The position numbers and the translations under genes were made by a program. Shown one piece after another: positions 24,256 to 36,629 of a stretch of DNA of 64,000 nt; position 1 is the stretch's first letter; every line of letters starts with the position of its first letter. The stretch covers positions 4,478,001 to 4,542,000 of the forward strand of contig NW_024881278.1 in NCBI RefSeq assembly GCF_018691265.1. The letters run 5' to 3'. The notes under the pieces were generated by a model. It saw nothing but the letters and a program-made list of their open reading frames with translations. It had not been told where the DNA came from and ran no database searches. This DNA is from Tyto alba. Taxonomy: Eukaryota > Chordata > Aves > Strigiformes > Tytonidae.

Positions 24256-25075
24256 TTTTTGATCCCTTTCTCAAGCCATTTATAACTTTTGGCCTCCGCA
24301 ACATCCTGTGGCAATGAGTTCCACAATTTAATTATGCTTTGTATGAAAAAGTACTTCCTTCTGTTGGTTTAAACCTTCTTGTGTGACAGCATCATCAGGT
24401 CCCCTCTAATTCTTAGGAGAAGCAGGGAACAGCCAGTTCCTATTTGCTTTTTCCTATGTCAGTCATGATCTGACAGATCTTTATTGTACCTCCTGCTGCT
24501 GTCATCCCTTTCCACTCTGAAGACTCCTCATCGGCTTATTTTTCCATCTTTATGGAGGCTGCTGCCCATCTCCCCTCATCCTGAATGCTCTCCTTCCTGT
24601 GCCTTCTAGTTCAGCTCAACCCTTCTCGAGTTAGATGGCCAGAAAACACACTAACACGTAGAAGTAGTTTCATCGAGGAGTGCTATAATGATGTTTTCTG
24701 ATTCGTTCCTGCCTCTTTGCCAATTCATTCTTAACGTGATAGTTGCCTCTTCTGAGGGACTTTAAATGGTATTTGCAGAGGCCTCCAAGCTCTCTTTGCT
24801 AACTGTTACATTTAGGGCTCGCCTGCGTTGAGGTATAGTTAGGGTGAGTTTTCTGCATGTGCTCTGCTTTTGTTGACACTGCACTACATCAGTCATTTTA
24901 TTGCCCAGCCACTCAGGATCATGAACTCTTTCGGCGGTGCTTTGTGGCCAGATTTAGTTTTACAACGCTGAATAATTTGCATCATCTGCAAAATTTCTCA
25001 TCCCACTATTCATCCTCTTTACCGGACTATTTATGAATATGTCTGAACACTACCAAATTAGTATTTCAACGACCT
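24256..25075 (-). mobile_element. Ancient L3/CR1-clade LINE fragment, antisense
   Basis: Read on the plus strand, the stretch shows 'ggcctccgcaacatcctgtggcaatgagttccacaatttaattatgc' and '.aaaaagtacttccttctgttggtttaaacctt'. It then shows 'aggtcccctctaattctta' and 'ctgaagactcct'. Further on come 'ccagccactcaggatcatgaactctttcgg' and 'catcatctgcaaaatttctcatcccactatt.atcctcttta.c.gactatttatgaatatgtctgaa'. This is the reverse complement of the 3' half of the old amniote CR1/L3 element, in recognisable order. No coding frame remains. The element may continue weakly to about 25500, but I cannot confirm that. Confidence 0.85.
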
Positions 25076-26660
25076 CAGTTCTAAGTAATGTGCAAAAACC
25101 TCTCTCTTGCACAAAGATGTGTGGCAGACATCCTACCTAGCCAAAGCCCTGAGGGGACGCACCAGTAACCTCCTACAATAGTGAACAGAGTTGTATACCC
25201 ATCTTCTAAAAAGACAGCTTTTAACTTCTTATAACTTCAGGAAATAACTTTCTTTTCTCGTCTCTTATCATGAAGCCTTGTTGCAGACAGTTTTTAGGCA
25301 TTAGTGTTTATTGGCATGACTCTCCTAACTCCTCTGAGCATGTTATCAATATTGAGTGGGTAAGCTGAAGAAATCAGTGATAAGAAGGCCCATCTGGTGC
25401 GTCAAATATTTCACTCCACAGCCAGGAATATGTCATTTGTCAGCCTATTATTTTTAATAACTATCAGATCATCTGTCCCTGATGATCATGGTTTCTCCGT
25501 AACCCATGCAGACCATCAAGCGGTGGGACCGTGAGTTGGTAAGACTCAACTACAACCCTTTTTTTGTTGCCAAATACAGAATCACTTATGTTTATAGGTG
25601 AGCTGCACACATCTTGCACTGAATTCCTATAGTTTAGCAGCCAAAACCACAGAATCTGCCCTTAATGCCCTATTGCAAGAGACCACAGCACCCTGAATGA
25701 TGGGCTTGGTTGGACGTGCCTGAACAATACCTACTGCTGCTCTCCCCTTGAGGAATTCTCAGCTACACCGGAAAGCAAGTTCATCTGAAATCGCCCTGCT
25801 TCCACACACCAGCTGAAGAGATTTTTCTCTTTCCCGTACCCTGGTACAGGTCCAGTTCTCCTTGAGGTTTAACACTCAAGGCAGTGTGAAACCCCACAGG
25901 GCAGTTAGCGTTGGCAAGCCATTTCCTTGTTTCACAAAATATTGCCACTTCTCTGTTGTCCCGGATGGTTCTCGCTCTCCTGCCAGTCAGGACTTTGAGT
26001 CGTTTAGCAGCAAGGGCCAAACTTGTGATAAACTTAACCCGAGACTGCACTTGTGCCTCGTCCTAGAAAGTCGTGCATTTGTGAGGCATCCCTGGGGACA
26101 GTGATTCAGGTCTCCCCTGGTTCTGTTGCGGTGTGGGACCTGCCACATGAAGTTATCATGTTTTTCTAAGCGTTACCCCTCCGGGTGTTGTTCCATGCAC
26201 CACTTTGCACCTGGAAAACCTGTTTGCTGGACATACAGGTAATCCACTGCAGAAAACTGTGTCACAAACGTGAGAGCCTGCCGCTTACAGAGAGCATAAC
26301 TGGAAGGGGAGCCAACCCTTGCTGCATGAATTGTACAATTCTTGCTGTGAGTCTTTGGAGTTGAGCAGCATGTTTGGACCACAACTTTTTCCAAAGAAAA
26401 ACTGCAACATCTACGTATTTCAGAACTGCACTGATCATGCTACACTGACCTTAATTGCAATTGCAAATTTTCAAACTGTTTTTTTGTCTTCTCAATTCAG
26501 TGGGAACTTTGCCTGTAATGTGCAGGACTGGACCATCTGTATATGTCCAGGTTATGGAAAAATATTATTGCTGTACCAAATGAACTTAATATGTCCCCAA
26601 GCTAGAGGGACTGTATTTACAGTCCTGGCTACTTCTACACAGAGCGTGGACTTTTCTTCA
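25076..26660. other. Unique DNA, possibly residual LINE at the left
   Basis: Positions 25076-25500 could be further decayed L3/CR1 sequence continuing from the left, but I see no clear block. The rest is unique, with no gene or RNA recognised. Confidence 0.4.
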
Positions 26661-26737
26661 CTGCGGGCCTCATCCTGAATCAGTTTAGTCAGTGGGAATA
26701 GCGGCATTAAATTCAATCAGAACAGGATAAGACCATG
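26661..26737. mobile_element. Short palindromic DNA-transposon-like element
   Basis: The left end, ggcctcatcctg, pairs with the reverse complement of the right end, caggataagacc, at 10 of 12 positions. Between them are 'tcagtgggaatagcggcattaaattcaatcag' blocks typical of the sauropsid palindromes with 'ggcctgatcctg' termini and 'gtcaatgggag' arms. About 75 bp, non-coding and old. Confidence 0.55.
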
Positions 26738-27584
26738 TGTTATTTTAGCCAATCTAACATGCCACAAAAAATGTGTTGAATCATTTACTTTTTTAAAAAA
26801 AAGAGAAAAATAAAACATATGGTTAGATAATCAGTGGGAATCACTAGACACCTACACAGGAGAGTTGCAGGCATGGAAATACTCATATACATATTTGAAG
26901 TTATACCACAGATTTCTTGGGTGGGTTTTTTTGCCCTACTACACTATGTCTGGACAAATAATTTGGATGTTGATCACTCAGGTAATGTAATCCGAAATCA
27001 TGTCGCCTGTGTTGCAAACAGAAGTGAAGGAGAGAACATTTCATTCCTGTCTAACACGAAGCAAAGTTCACAGCTGTGGCATTTCATTCCAAGCAATGCC
27101 ATTGCCTGTAACACAGCAAAGCGTGTGTGTGTGTTGGGGGTGGTGGTGGTGTACATTGAAATTATTGCTCTTCTGCCAGAGAGCTAAGGCAGGACTATTT
27201 TTCTTTTACTTTTTTTTTTTTTTTTTCCCCTTCTCATTGACTCTAAAGCATAAAAGCAAGCAGTGTTCCTATACTGCAATAGAAATTGCACAACACATTC
27301 ACTCTATGTAACACCAACACACTGCCATGCTTGGAGCCGTTGTTTTTTGTGCACAGTTGCAAAGAAAGAGAGGTCTAATGTGCTAACTGGATGGGAGGCG
27401 ATGGAGGTGCAAGGGACTTTCAGACTGGACAGCTAAATTTTCCCAGCAGATCTGTTCTGCTTCTACGTATGTCTTTCATCAGCTGCAGGACAGTGATCTG
27501 AGGACTGAAGCCAATCCAGGTGTACTGAAGATGGGGCAGTGCTTACACCCTATCAAAACTCTTAGGACAGATGGAATCCCATCA
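26738..27584. other. Unique DNA with GT- and T-rich tracts
   Basis: It contains a short GT/GGT tract (gtgtgtgtgtgttgggggtggtggtggtg, about 27123-27152) and a T17 homopolymer at 27210-27226. No gene is recognised. Confidence 0.5.
27210..27226. repeat. T17 homopolymer
   Basis: Seventeen uninterrupted T residues followed by cccc. No element body is recognised. Confidence 0.95.
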
Positions 27585-27805
27585 CTGATTAACATCTCCT
27601 CTTTATCTTCTTTAGCACTTAGCCTCTAAAACTTGGTGGAAATTCGAAAGGCTGGAAGTAGCCACTGCACCCTTGAGTAAAAACGCTGCCCGTTTTACAA
27701 CAGGCCAATTCATGCATTTGTCTGTAAATTCCACAGTGGCTCTTTGTTTAAATGCTCGCTCCTTATTTAGGATTATTCACTAAAGTCTTTTATTCTTGAC
27801 ATCAC
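27585..27805. promoter_or_regulatory. Candidate conserved non-coding element
   Basis: Complex, non-repetitive sequence with 'ggccaattcatgcatttgtctgtaaattccacagtggctctttgtttaaatgc', 'ccttatttagg' and 'cttttattcttgac'. It resembles enhancer texture (Sox-like ctttgtt, Hox-like tttattc). Conservation is inferred only. Confidence 0.25.
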
Positions 27806-27819
27806 CCACAGTTTTTAAG

Positions 27820-27846
27820 AAAAAAAAAAAAAAACAAAAAAAAAAA
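27820..27846. repeat. A15-C-A11 tract
   Basis: Fifteen A residues, one C and eleven A residues. It ends a minus-strand frame of 185 codons that I consider spurious. Confidence 0.95.
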
Positions 27847-27947
27847 CTTTCTCCATGTTGACAAGCTGTGTATGAAGCAGCTCCCCAAGCTGGGGCAGCA
27901 CAGTGGCTCCCCTTGGGTCGGTAACACTCAAATAAGGACAGTTATTT

Positions 27948-27966
27948 GGGGGGCAGGGGGTGGGGG
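27948..27966 (+). other. G-rich tract, possible G-quadruplex
   Basis: G-runs of 6, 5 and 5 are separated by 'ca' and 't'. Four-tract folding requires splitting the six-G run, so it is weaker than the candidate at 58.4 kb. Confidence 0.4.
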
Positions 27967-30604
27967 TCGTGCTGTCACTTAGCTGCTGTTCGGCCTTGCG
28001 TGATACATCTGCCTGTTCCTTGGTAAGAGAAAGCGACGGGGCGGTGCTGAGGCCGAGCGGTTGCACGGGTGCCTCCCCACACACAGGGACGCATTTCTGC
28101 CCTTTTCCTGCCCTGAAATGATTCGGTCCCCACATCACACACGGGCGGGCTGAAATCGGCCCGGCAGGGTCGCGTTTCGGGGCGTGCACGGCTTGCACTT
28201 GCACACAAGGAAGAGCACTACAGCGCCAGGCACTTTGATATAACCTGTGCCTTAGCCTCTCCAAAGCATTCCCTTCCCGAGCAGCCCTCGGCGCTAACCT
28301 GGACACGGGCATGGGATGTAGACACACACACACAGCAACTTCTCCCCTCTGATTTCCCCAAAACTCTTTCATTTCTTTATGGTTACCTGCATTATTTTAG
28401 GCTAAACATTCATTTCTTAGCCAGAAATATAATTTTTATATATTTTTTCTCCTGATAAACAGCTTTTCTGATGCCCTTTTCCAAATCAAGAGGCATCTGC
28501 TAAAGGCCCACAGGCATGATTCCTGCTGGGCCTTGCAGCCTCAGCAAGAAAAGAGTCACAGCAGCAGAGTGTTTGTGCTTGCTACCACCCAGAGTTAGGA
28601 AACCTTCCTCTGATTCCAGCCTAAGTGCATCCACGGCAGTTTGCATTACCATTCTGATACCACTGCGCCCCGTTGCCTAAAGAGTTTTTCTTCACTTTCC
28701 TTAATTTTTAGCTATGATATATTTATAGGCAGAAGTCTCAGCCATAGCTTTTCTCAATTCTTCCCTCCCGGTCTCCCTCTCCCAAGACCGGCCCGCCTGT
28801 CCTTGCCACCTCACCAGCACACTTGTGCTATTGCTCCTGCTTCAGCTCATTTTTCGTGTTTGTTGGTGAGCAAAAAAGTGCACCGTGTCCAGGCTGAGCT
28901 CTCACCTGTGCCTGATGTGCCAGCACTGCCCCGTCTCTCCCCTTAGATTGCATTTCCCTTTTCATGGCTACAACACAGCTGTGTCTCAAAGTCACCCTGT
29001 GATTAAAGTACACCAAAGACATCTTCCTCCCCGAGCAACTCTGAGTACAAGGCTTATTACGGAATGTTTTCTTAGTAACATTACCCAACTTTGTGGTGAT
29101 TTGCATTAGCTATGGGTCTGGGCTCTCTTCTCCAGAAGAGGCAGGACTTTGCCAGTTGACACCAACTGACAAACCAGCTCTCAGTCTTCAATACATTATG
29201 GGGAAAGAAAAAACTAGCAAAACAAAGAGAGACTGAACTACACCATAGCTCTGATAAATGCTGATTAGTTAGAACAGTACCAACAAACCCAGGGACTTCT
29301 CCTGCCAACTTGGAAACGAGACGAACTAGAGTGTTTCTATTTTTGCATTAAAATGGAAACAGGTGGGAAGGACGCGTGGAATTTATCAGGCCAAAGAAAT
29401 ACCTTTTTTCATGTTAAAGTTCGAATGGAATGGAAATTATAATCTCCCAGTATTACCGCAGAGCTGCAATATTGGGTTTCCCCTTACTCAGTCTTTAGCA
29501 GTAAGGAACCAGCTGCAGTGGAGTTGGAGTTCTGGAGTTTGCTTTCTAACCCAGTCTGACTCTCTCGTAGGTCTGCCCTGTTTTGATTTATTACCCCACC
29601 TGGCATGGGGGATGCTATTGACTCTGGAGAGAGGAGTTGAGTTTTGCAATAATTTTTTCACATATATCTAATTGAAAAATAAGAACAAAAATGAACTGCT
29701 GGATAGCAGGAACCAGTGGTTTTCACTATTCCTGCCTAATTTATTGCAGTGAACCTCCACTCCCCCACTAAGTTAGGCGCTTTGGCTCATCTCAGGTATT
29801 CACTGTGTGTCAGCACCAAGCCAGTGGGGTGGTGGAGAGGCTGGAGCCACACCAAAGATTTGCATTTTGAACCAGATTGCTCCCACCCCCTTCCTACCTC
29901 CATGTCAGAACAAGTGCAACTGGAGACAAAACCCGAGACAAGTGACCCAACTGAGGTGTAGCATGTTCCTGAGATGACTTACTAAAGTAAAACCCAAAGC
30001 CAAGGACTTTTTCAACATTATGACAACATATAAATGGAACAAACTTAACCATAAATACTTGGCAATTCATTGCTCAGAGGGTAGGACCACCTGCATCACT
30101 GGCTGGACATAATAAAATGGATTGACAGATAATGTAGGAGGCTCCTGATTGCCTTCACTTGCCCTCAATTATTTTTTAACTATTTCCAATAAATAGCACC
30201 GACTCTGTAATCATTTCAGAACAGGAAAATATTTACCGACCCAAGTACCAAAAAAGTAGCCGTCAACATTGCAATAGACTTTTTTCATCCATGCGAAACC
30301 CCACTGAAATCAAATGGATTTGACTAACTGCACTTGTTCAGCTCAGCAAACAGCCTATAACCATGACCAAGGTTTGTACTAGTAAAATGTCCTGTGTGGC
30401 CCATTTCACAGGACTACATAAGCTCTGCAGTGTTACGTGCCACAAACAGCAAGGCCGTGTGCTACTGGCAGTAAGCTTCTGGTCTAAATGAGCTTAAAAA
30501 TGGATTCAAATATTTCTTCTTCTGCTTAAAAGCACCTTCTTTGCATTTTTAATTTGAATGAAGAACGCTTTTCTGTTATGTTAAGGTTTGGGGGTGGGAA
30601 GGAG
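27967..30604. other. Unique DNA with a GC-rich patch
   Basis: Positions 28020-28200 are GC-rich with about a dozen CpGs, too short and sparse for a confident CpG island. A CA run of 13 bp lies at 28322-28334. A perfect octamer-like ATTTGCAT occurs near 29099. No exon or repeat family is supported. Confidence 0.5.
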
Positions 30605-33600
30605 GTGTGTGTATATATATATTTTTTTTTTTTTTCACCGTTTCATGCTTCCTTGTGCTTCTTGGTTTCAGACAGAATCAGAAATCCAAAGAGCAAAGTG
30701 TTTGCAAAATCTCTATGGTTGAGAGGTCTTTGAACTCCTTAAAACCAAGAGGAGATGAAAAGCTCACAAGACAAGTTGCTCTTTTGAGGCTCGCAACCCA
30801 ATTACCGGGAACTGAGGCAGGTTGAATGAATTCAGGGGGATGGACTGAGTGAGGAAACATTCAGGTACCTTTCAAATATGCAACCAAACAATTTGAGGTT
30901 TGCCTGTCACTTGTCTAGACACATGTTTCAAAAGGGAATAAAATAAAAGAAAGAAAAATACCCTGTCTGGGAATTCTTACCCTGTGATTGTTGCACAGCA
31001 GAAAAGCTGGGTAATTCTCTTCAACTGAATAAACATAGGAGGGAGTCTGAGAGCAATTTGGCTCCAGAGCAAATATCGTTACCGAATTCTTTGCACCTGC
31101 AACGGCCAGGGAAATGATAATACCCCCTCCCCATGTCCTCCTATCCCACGCTTTGGAACGCAGCCCCGTCATATCTCGCGTCTGCTGCAGCATGAGTGTT
31201 TGCGAGGGCAAGACCCTGCTGGTACGGTCACAGGGCGCTCCACAGCCCCAGCCCACGAAGCCCATTCTCATCTCAACATGGACTAAATCTGGCACCTCTC
31301 AAGAGCAGCTCTGCTGCTGCCCTGGTCCCTGCGGCACCGCCGGCCGCGGTGGCAGGATTTCAGCCGGCACTTCACCGGCTTTGCACAGCACAGCCCAGCA
31401 TCGTGGCACAGATTTGCAGTTTGTCACAGCATTTACTGGTTAAGGAGGGTTTAATCCTCTAGAGAGGAAGCAGCCCCCATTCCAGCTGTGCCCTCAGCCT
31501 GCACCTTCAGCAGCAGAGGCACGCTGGAGATGGGAGTGGGTGGCAGCTCTGGTCCCACTGGGACCATGGCCACAGGAGGGGCCAGGAAATGGGGAAAATG
31601 GCTCGATCCATCCACCAGACCCTTCAGCTCAACCAGCAAGCCAGGACCACCTCTTGGGACAGAAAAAGGCAAACTTATGCTCCTTGAGCCACACAGGGAG
31701 ATGAGTAGGCATTTGGATTGCTACAGTGAGTGAAAGATGACTTTTCTTGACTGTTTCTTGGGAAACATAGGTCTGTGCCTATAAAGTGGAAAGCATTCTC
31801 ATCCCCGCTGCTCTTGTCACACTGGTGTGCAGCTTAGCAGAGCCACTCATCAAGACACAGCTGAGAGATGGAGCCAGCAAAGCAGAGCAACAACTGCAGC
31901 ACCACTGCGGAGGGGAAAGACCCCCATTTGTGTGATGAACTTCACCCAGCTGGGCTGAAAGAGAAATGAAAGGGTTGGTGTCAGACCCGCAGAGAGGAGT
32001 TACCTCCACTCCTGTCAATGGTGGCCTCCTTGAACAGGGATTTGAGGACAAAGCAAACAGAAAAGATAAAGAAGAAATGAATTGTGGATAATGGTCTCTA
32101 CTGTTCCTACCTCAGACGTGCTAGAACAATGATGGCTGACACCCCAAGATATCATCTCTCTGTGTGTGCATAACTTTGAGTCCTTGAGCACAATGGCTGC
32201 TCAGCTAACAGAGCCTCAGGACAAATAAAAAATAGGGGATAAATTGTAATTTGTAATATTTTAAAATGTTTCTGCTGTTAAAAAAAAGTATTTTTTCACT
32301 GGGAGAATCTTAGGCAGAAATGTAATCGTCTTATAAAGAGTTCTTGCATCACACTTGGAGATTGAATTCAGTCCTGAGTCATAAGTTATTGGGTTTATGC
32401 TTCTATTTGAAGATATTTGACTGTACTTTCCTTAATTTTTAGTAACTGCTACACTTCTGTCTTGCATAGAAAACTTTTCAACTTGTTTGAATTTATCAAA
32501 AGCACAGGAAAAAAGGGAAAGCTCTGTGTTCCACTGGAATGGTTTGTCCTCTGTTCATCAAACTGTTAGCATCATAATTTGCCATCCTGCATTGCACTCG
32601 CCGTAGAACGCAGCCATTTAGTCCTGTACGAACTCCAATAATGTGCATGTAAAACAACTACCCCCCACCTCTTGGCTGTTCCCCCCTATAAAGCCCTGCA
32701 TCAACAGCTCCTGTGGGTTTATCAGGAGGGGAATGAGCCCTGGGCAAGCACACCTAGTTCAACAGGCTAGTATTGAGTTGGCCTTGCTCACTCACAGCTC
32801 CCACACTCCCATACAGTAAAAATTAGTGTTTCATCTCTGTAGGAAGCTTTATAGTATGATGAACTCACTGCATAATGTATTAGAAGATTATTCACTGCAT
32901 TAGAAGATTTTTTTTTTCTTAAATTATACACACATACACATGCACAGGTGTCCTGCAGTCATGCCTGACCCATGCTTTTAATAAGCTATATCAATTGTTC
33001 TCCTCCATCTCTCTTTCAACAGGCAGGTTTAAGAACAGGTGACAACAAAGAGGTTTGAGCAAGAAGAGAAAGTTTCACCACAATGTGAAGACAGTAATCA
33101 GATTATTAGGAAAGAGAGCAAAAAGAGAAGACAACACCGAGTTATAGAGCCCAAATTCAAAGGAATTATGCCAATTTCTGTTAGCTAAGCTGTAAAGACT
33201 ACTAAATATTTCCTTAAGATTACTAAGCATATTAACTGATAGTTATTAATATCTGCCCATGAAAATTAACCCCCTACAACAGCACAATTTAATCACTGCA
33301 AATTCAGATTGGCAGAAAAACCATTCTGGTTTTTGTATCACTTGACTGAGCTTAGTAAATGAAAACACAGGAGATTTGGTTGATCCTCCACAAAGCCTTT
33401 GGGACATGACGTGATCAGAAGGGAACAGGACAGTCTTGTGATTAGGTTTCAATTGCAAGATAGTCCGGCGCGCTGAACTGGACTTGTGAGCTGTGCTACT
33501 TCCAAGCCCAGTTGTGCCACGTCTTTACTGTGGTGGGTAATGAAACCCCCCTCACTCCAAGATGAGCATAATCCCTCCTGGCCGATTTTGTCCATTCAGA

Positions 33601-34395
33601 CAAGGAGAGGGCCTGCCCTGGCGCTGTATGAATGCAGTGCCTGCAGCAGCACACAAATAATCCAGGAATGAACCTGAACAAAACCTGATGGTTTTTGCTC
33701 AAATAAGGGTGACAGAGAAGCCTCTCCCCCAAACCCCAATACCTCAGAAAGTCTTTTGCTCCTCTCGCCACACTAAGAGACCTTATCAGACCCAGTAATC
33801 TTATCCACCCTGGTAAACCCAACCATTAATTTCTGCTGAAGACATATTCCCACAGAGTAAATAGATCAAGCGTCCCAAGCCAGCATTGTACCCTCGCCCT
33901 AAAGGAGCAGCCCCATTAGCAGAGTCTCTGTTATATTCAACCCAGACTTCCTAACAGTATCACATCATAAAACCATCATGCATCTGGCCCAAATTTAAGG
34001 CACAGTTGGCAGCATTTGATACAAGAAAGAAACCAAGGACTGAATTAGTATCCCACAAGGTTGTTTTTTTTTTCAAGTCACAGATGAAGTGCAGAGCCAT
34101 GCAGAGAAGTCCTCCATACGCCAGCTAACCCTTCTCAAACGAAAGAAGGGCTGTCTAGGTTTTATGTTCTTTGAAAATGCCACTTCATTACCTCCCCTTT
34201 TTGGTTGCCAGGAGAGGTTAACAAAATTACTGAGGGATGAAACATTCTTGAAACATTCTTGATTCTGGATCATCAAACAGGATTAGCGTATGAATTACAC
34301 TGGGTGGTGCAGCACACCTGAAGCAGCTGGGCCGGTGGGACCACACGCTCACCTTGTCCTTCCCTTACCTTAACAAGGAGGACTCACGGTGCGTG
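30605..34395. other. Unique non-coding DNA
   Basis: There is no gene or confident transposon over about 3.8 kb. Noted items are a TATA/T-rich tract at 30612-30637 and a GC-rich patch at 31320-31400. A diverged 24-bp direct repeat ('tcactgca...ttagaagat') lies at 32865-32888 and 32892-32908. An 11-bp tandem duplication 'gaaacattctt' lies near 34239-34260. A faint palindromic-element remnant ('ccactgaaatcaaatgga') sits near 30302. Confidence 0.45.
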
Positions 34396-34424
34396 GTGCG
34401 TGCACACGCGTGTGCACACACACG
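34396..34424. repeat. 29-bp alternating purine-pyrimidine tract
   Basis: Positions 34396-34424 alternate purine and pyrimidine without a break, mixing GC, GT and CA steps (core gcgtgcacacgcgtgtgcac). Such tracts are classical Z-DNA formers. It is not a simple microsatellite of one unit. Confidence 0.85.
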
Positions 34425-36278
34425 GCTTGTCGGTCACTGACTTGACTTTTTGGAGGGGAGGGAAAGGGAAAAAAAATACTACAGTGCTTGCTGCTGAGGG
34501 CTGCCCGAATGACGGTGTAGCGCTTTGCTGCTCTTTGGCACACTGAGTCTCCTTTCTGGCAGATGCTTAGCCAGTGCCACTCCAGCCATGCCCTGAGCGT
34601 GGCACACGCTGTTAGAAATCCTCACCAACACATGCCCAAAGGGACTTGCTTAGCTGCAGAAGGGCCAGGTGAGAGAGCAGGCCAGAGCCACACGCTTTGG
34701 GAAATCTCAACCCCCTCTGGGCCTTCACCGCCTGGCTGGGCAAAGCCGTGCTCCTTTGCAGCATATAGATATGACAATCAGTTATAACCTTCAGCAGGGA
34801 ATCGCTTGGTCTGCCTTCCCCTATGAAAAACAGTGTTCCCAGCTCCCTGCCAGATAAGTACTCTTCCTACTGAATTTTTTTTAACCCATCAATAAGTTGC
34901 ACAGGTTATCAAGAACCTCCAATTATACTTCACACAGGATCCCATCAACCTTTGCTCTTTGGCAGGGCTGCATCCCTTACTGTTACCAGTGCTCAGTGGG
35001 TGGTAGGCTTCTTCCTTCTTTTTGTCTTTACTTTTTGATCTGCTGCCACTAGTGGGTTACAAAAACAAAGCTCTGCACACATCTGTGCATAAGAATAATA
35101 ATCTTTCATGTAAAATGCATTTTACAGCAGCACATCGATCACCACCAGAATCTGCTGCTACAGAACAAGATGGCATGGTAAATGTTTTCTTTTGGGTTAA
35201 TCTTTTTGATAGGCGCATGAAAACCAAAGCAGCACAAGCCAGAGCCTCCATTGTGCTCAGCCAGCACTCTTCCCTGTATATCAAGTCATATTTGGGTTTG
35301 GTGAGGAGTTTGTAAATCCAACACAGAAGAAAAATCACCTTTGTGAAGATAGCCCCCATACAACCTAGCAACAGCCGGTTCCAACTTCGACAGCAGCAGA
35401 TCAACCATCAGTTTCAAATTGCAGGGTGAACATCACATCTCCCAACCAGTAGGGCTATGTATGAGAAACGTCCTCTGCCCGCAGATTCTTTTTGCCTGAA
35501 AACATTTATTTGTGCAGGACTGTTCCAGATGCAGGGACCCTGTGCAGCCTCTGCAGTGTAGCCTCTGTACTTCATGCCAAATATCCACGTCCTCCGGTGA
35601 GTCTCCAAGTATCGACTGGGATATGGGTGACTGAGCCATGTCAAATAGGAGGCAACAGTAAAATAGATGCAGCTAAATGTCACATGGTACTATTTCAACT
35701 CATTTAACTAAATCAACTGATGATTTTAAAACTTTGAATTCTCATTCAGTCCAAGGTTCAGGCTCAATTGTTTGTCCCTGTGCAAACTGCAGGGTTTGGT
35801 TCTCCATACCTTTGTATTTACAGTAACCTATCTACTCTGCAGTCCAGGCGGCTGAGCACTGAACAACAGGAAAACAAGAATCATCGGGGACAGGACAGCT
35901 CAAAGAGATCAATAAGAAGGAGGCCAGGTTCACAAGTGATGTCAACCAGTCTCCCTGTTGCTTCCAATCACCCGCTGGAAAATAGGGACCATAAACCACA
36001 TCATCCCCCACATCTTCTGTCTGCTTTGTGTATTTTTCCACTATCAATGCTTCAGGATAGGAATTTTCTTTTATATACACACACCCACCACCCAGCACAA
36101 AAGATCCCAAACCATGCTCAGCACGTGAGGCTGGACTAGCAATAGTAATTACTTGATTTCAAGAGTTTAATTCAGGTGCACCAGATCTCCAGTGTTGTCA
36201 GAGAAGGTATTGTGAATTGCTGCTGCCCACTGAGAGAGGACAAGTGCTGATTAATCTACAGCATTTTTCACTGTTTTG
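34425..36278. other. Unique non-coding DNA
   Basis: No gene or repeat family is recognised. Frames of 60-123 codons overlap on both strands. Confidence 0.5.
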
Positions 36279-36295
36279 TTTTTTTTTTTTTTTTT
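36279..36295. repeat. T17 homopolymer
   Basis: Seventeen T residues in a T-rich context. No retroelement body is recognised. Confidence 0.95.
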
Positions 36296-36612
36296 AATAT
36301 CTCACTTCTCTTTACTAAATGGTCTAGGAAGCTCCCTTGGTAATTATTTAGATCACCCTAGCAGCCCAAAGCATATACGGTCATTGTAATTTAAATCTCT
36401 TTGTTATGCCTTCAGAATCTCCTGAAAATAGAAAGTAAAACTAATGGGAAACACAAGTGTTTTATAGATTATATGCATGTCTTTTAGAGGTAGTAGCCAG
36501 CTGAGCAGAAGGTAAGGGAAAAAAGCAGAGATCAAAATCTAGGTCAGAACAAATGCTGGACAAGAGCCCACACTGTCAAGTCCCAGGCCTCCCACAAGAG
36601 AAAGCATGAATT

Positions 36613-36629
36613 AAAAAAAAAAAAAAAAA
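36613..36629. repeat. A17 homopolymer
   Basis: Seventeen A residues following 'gcatgaatt'. No element body is recognised upstream. Confidence 0.95.

Noticed and set aside
27815..28372. Minus-strand 185-codon open frame
   Set aside because: It ends in a Phe run encoded by the A15-C-A11 tract, and its body lies in a GC-rich patch with low stop frequency. No homology is recognised.
31342..31355. CTCF-like core (gcggtggcag)
   Set aside because: The right-hand ten bases fit the CTCF core but the left-hand part does not. A single partial match in a GC-rich patch is weak evidence.
34239..34262. Tandem 'gaaacattctt' as a heat-shock element
   Set aside because: The spacing between GAA and TTC is three bases rather than the canonical two, and there are only two units.
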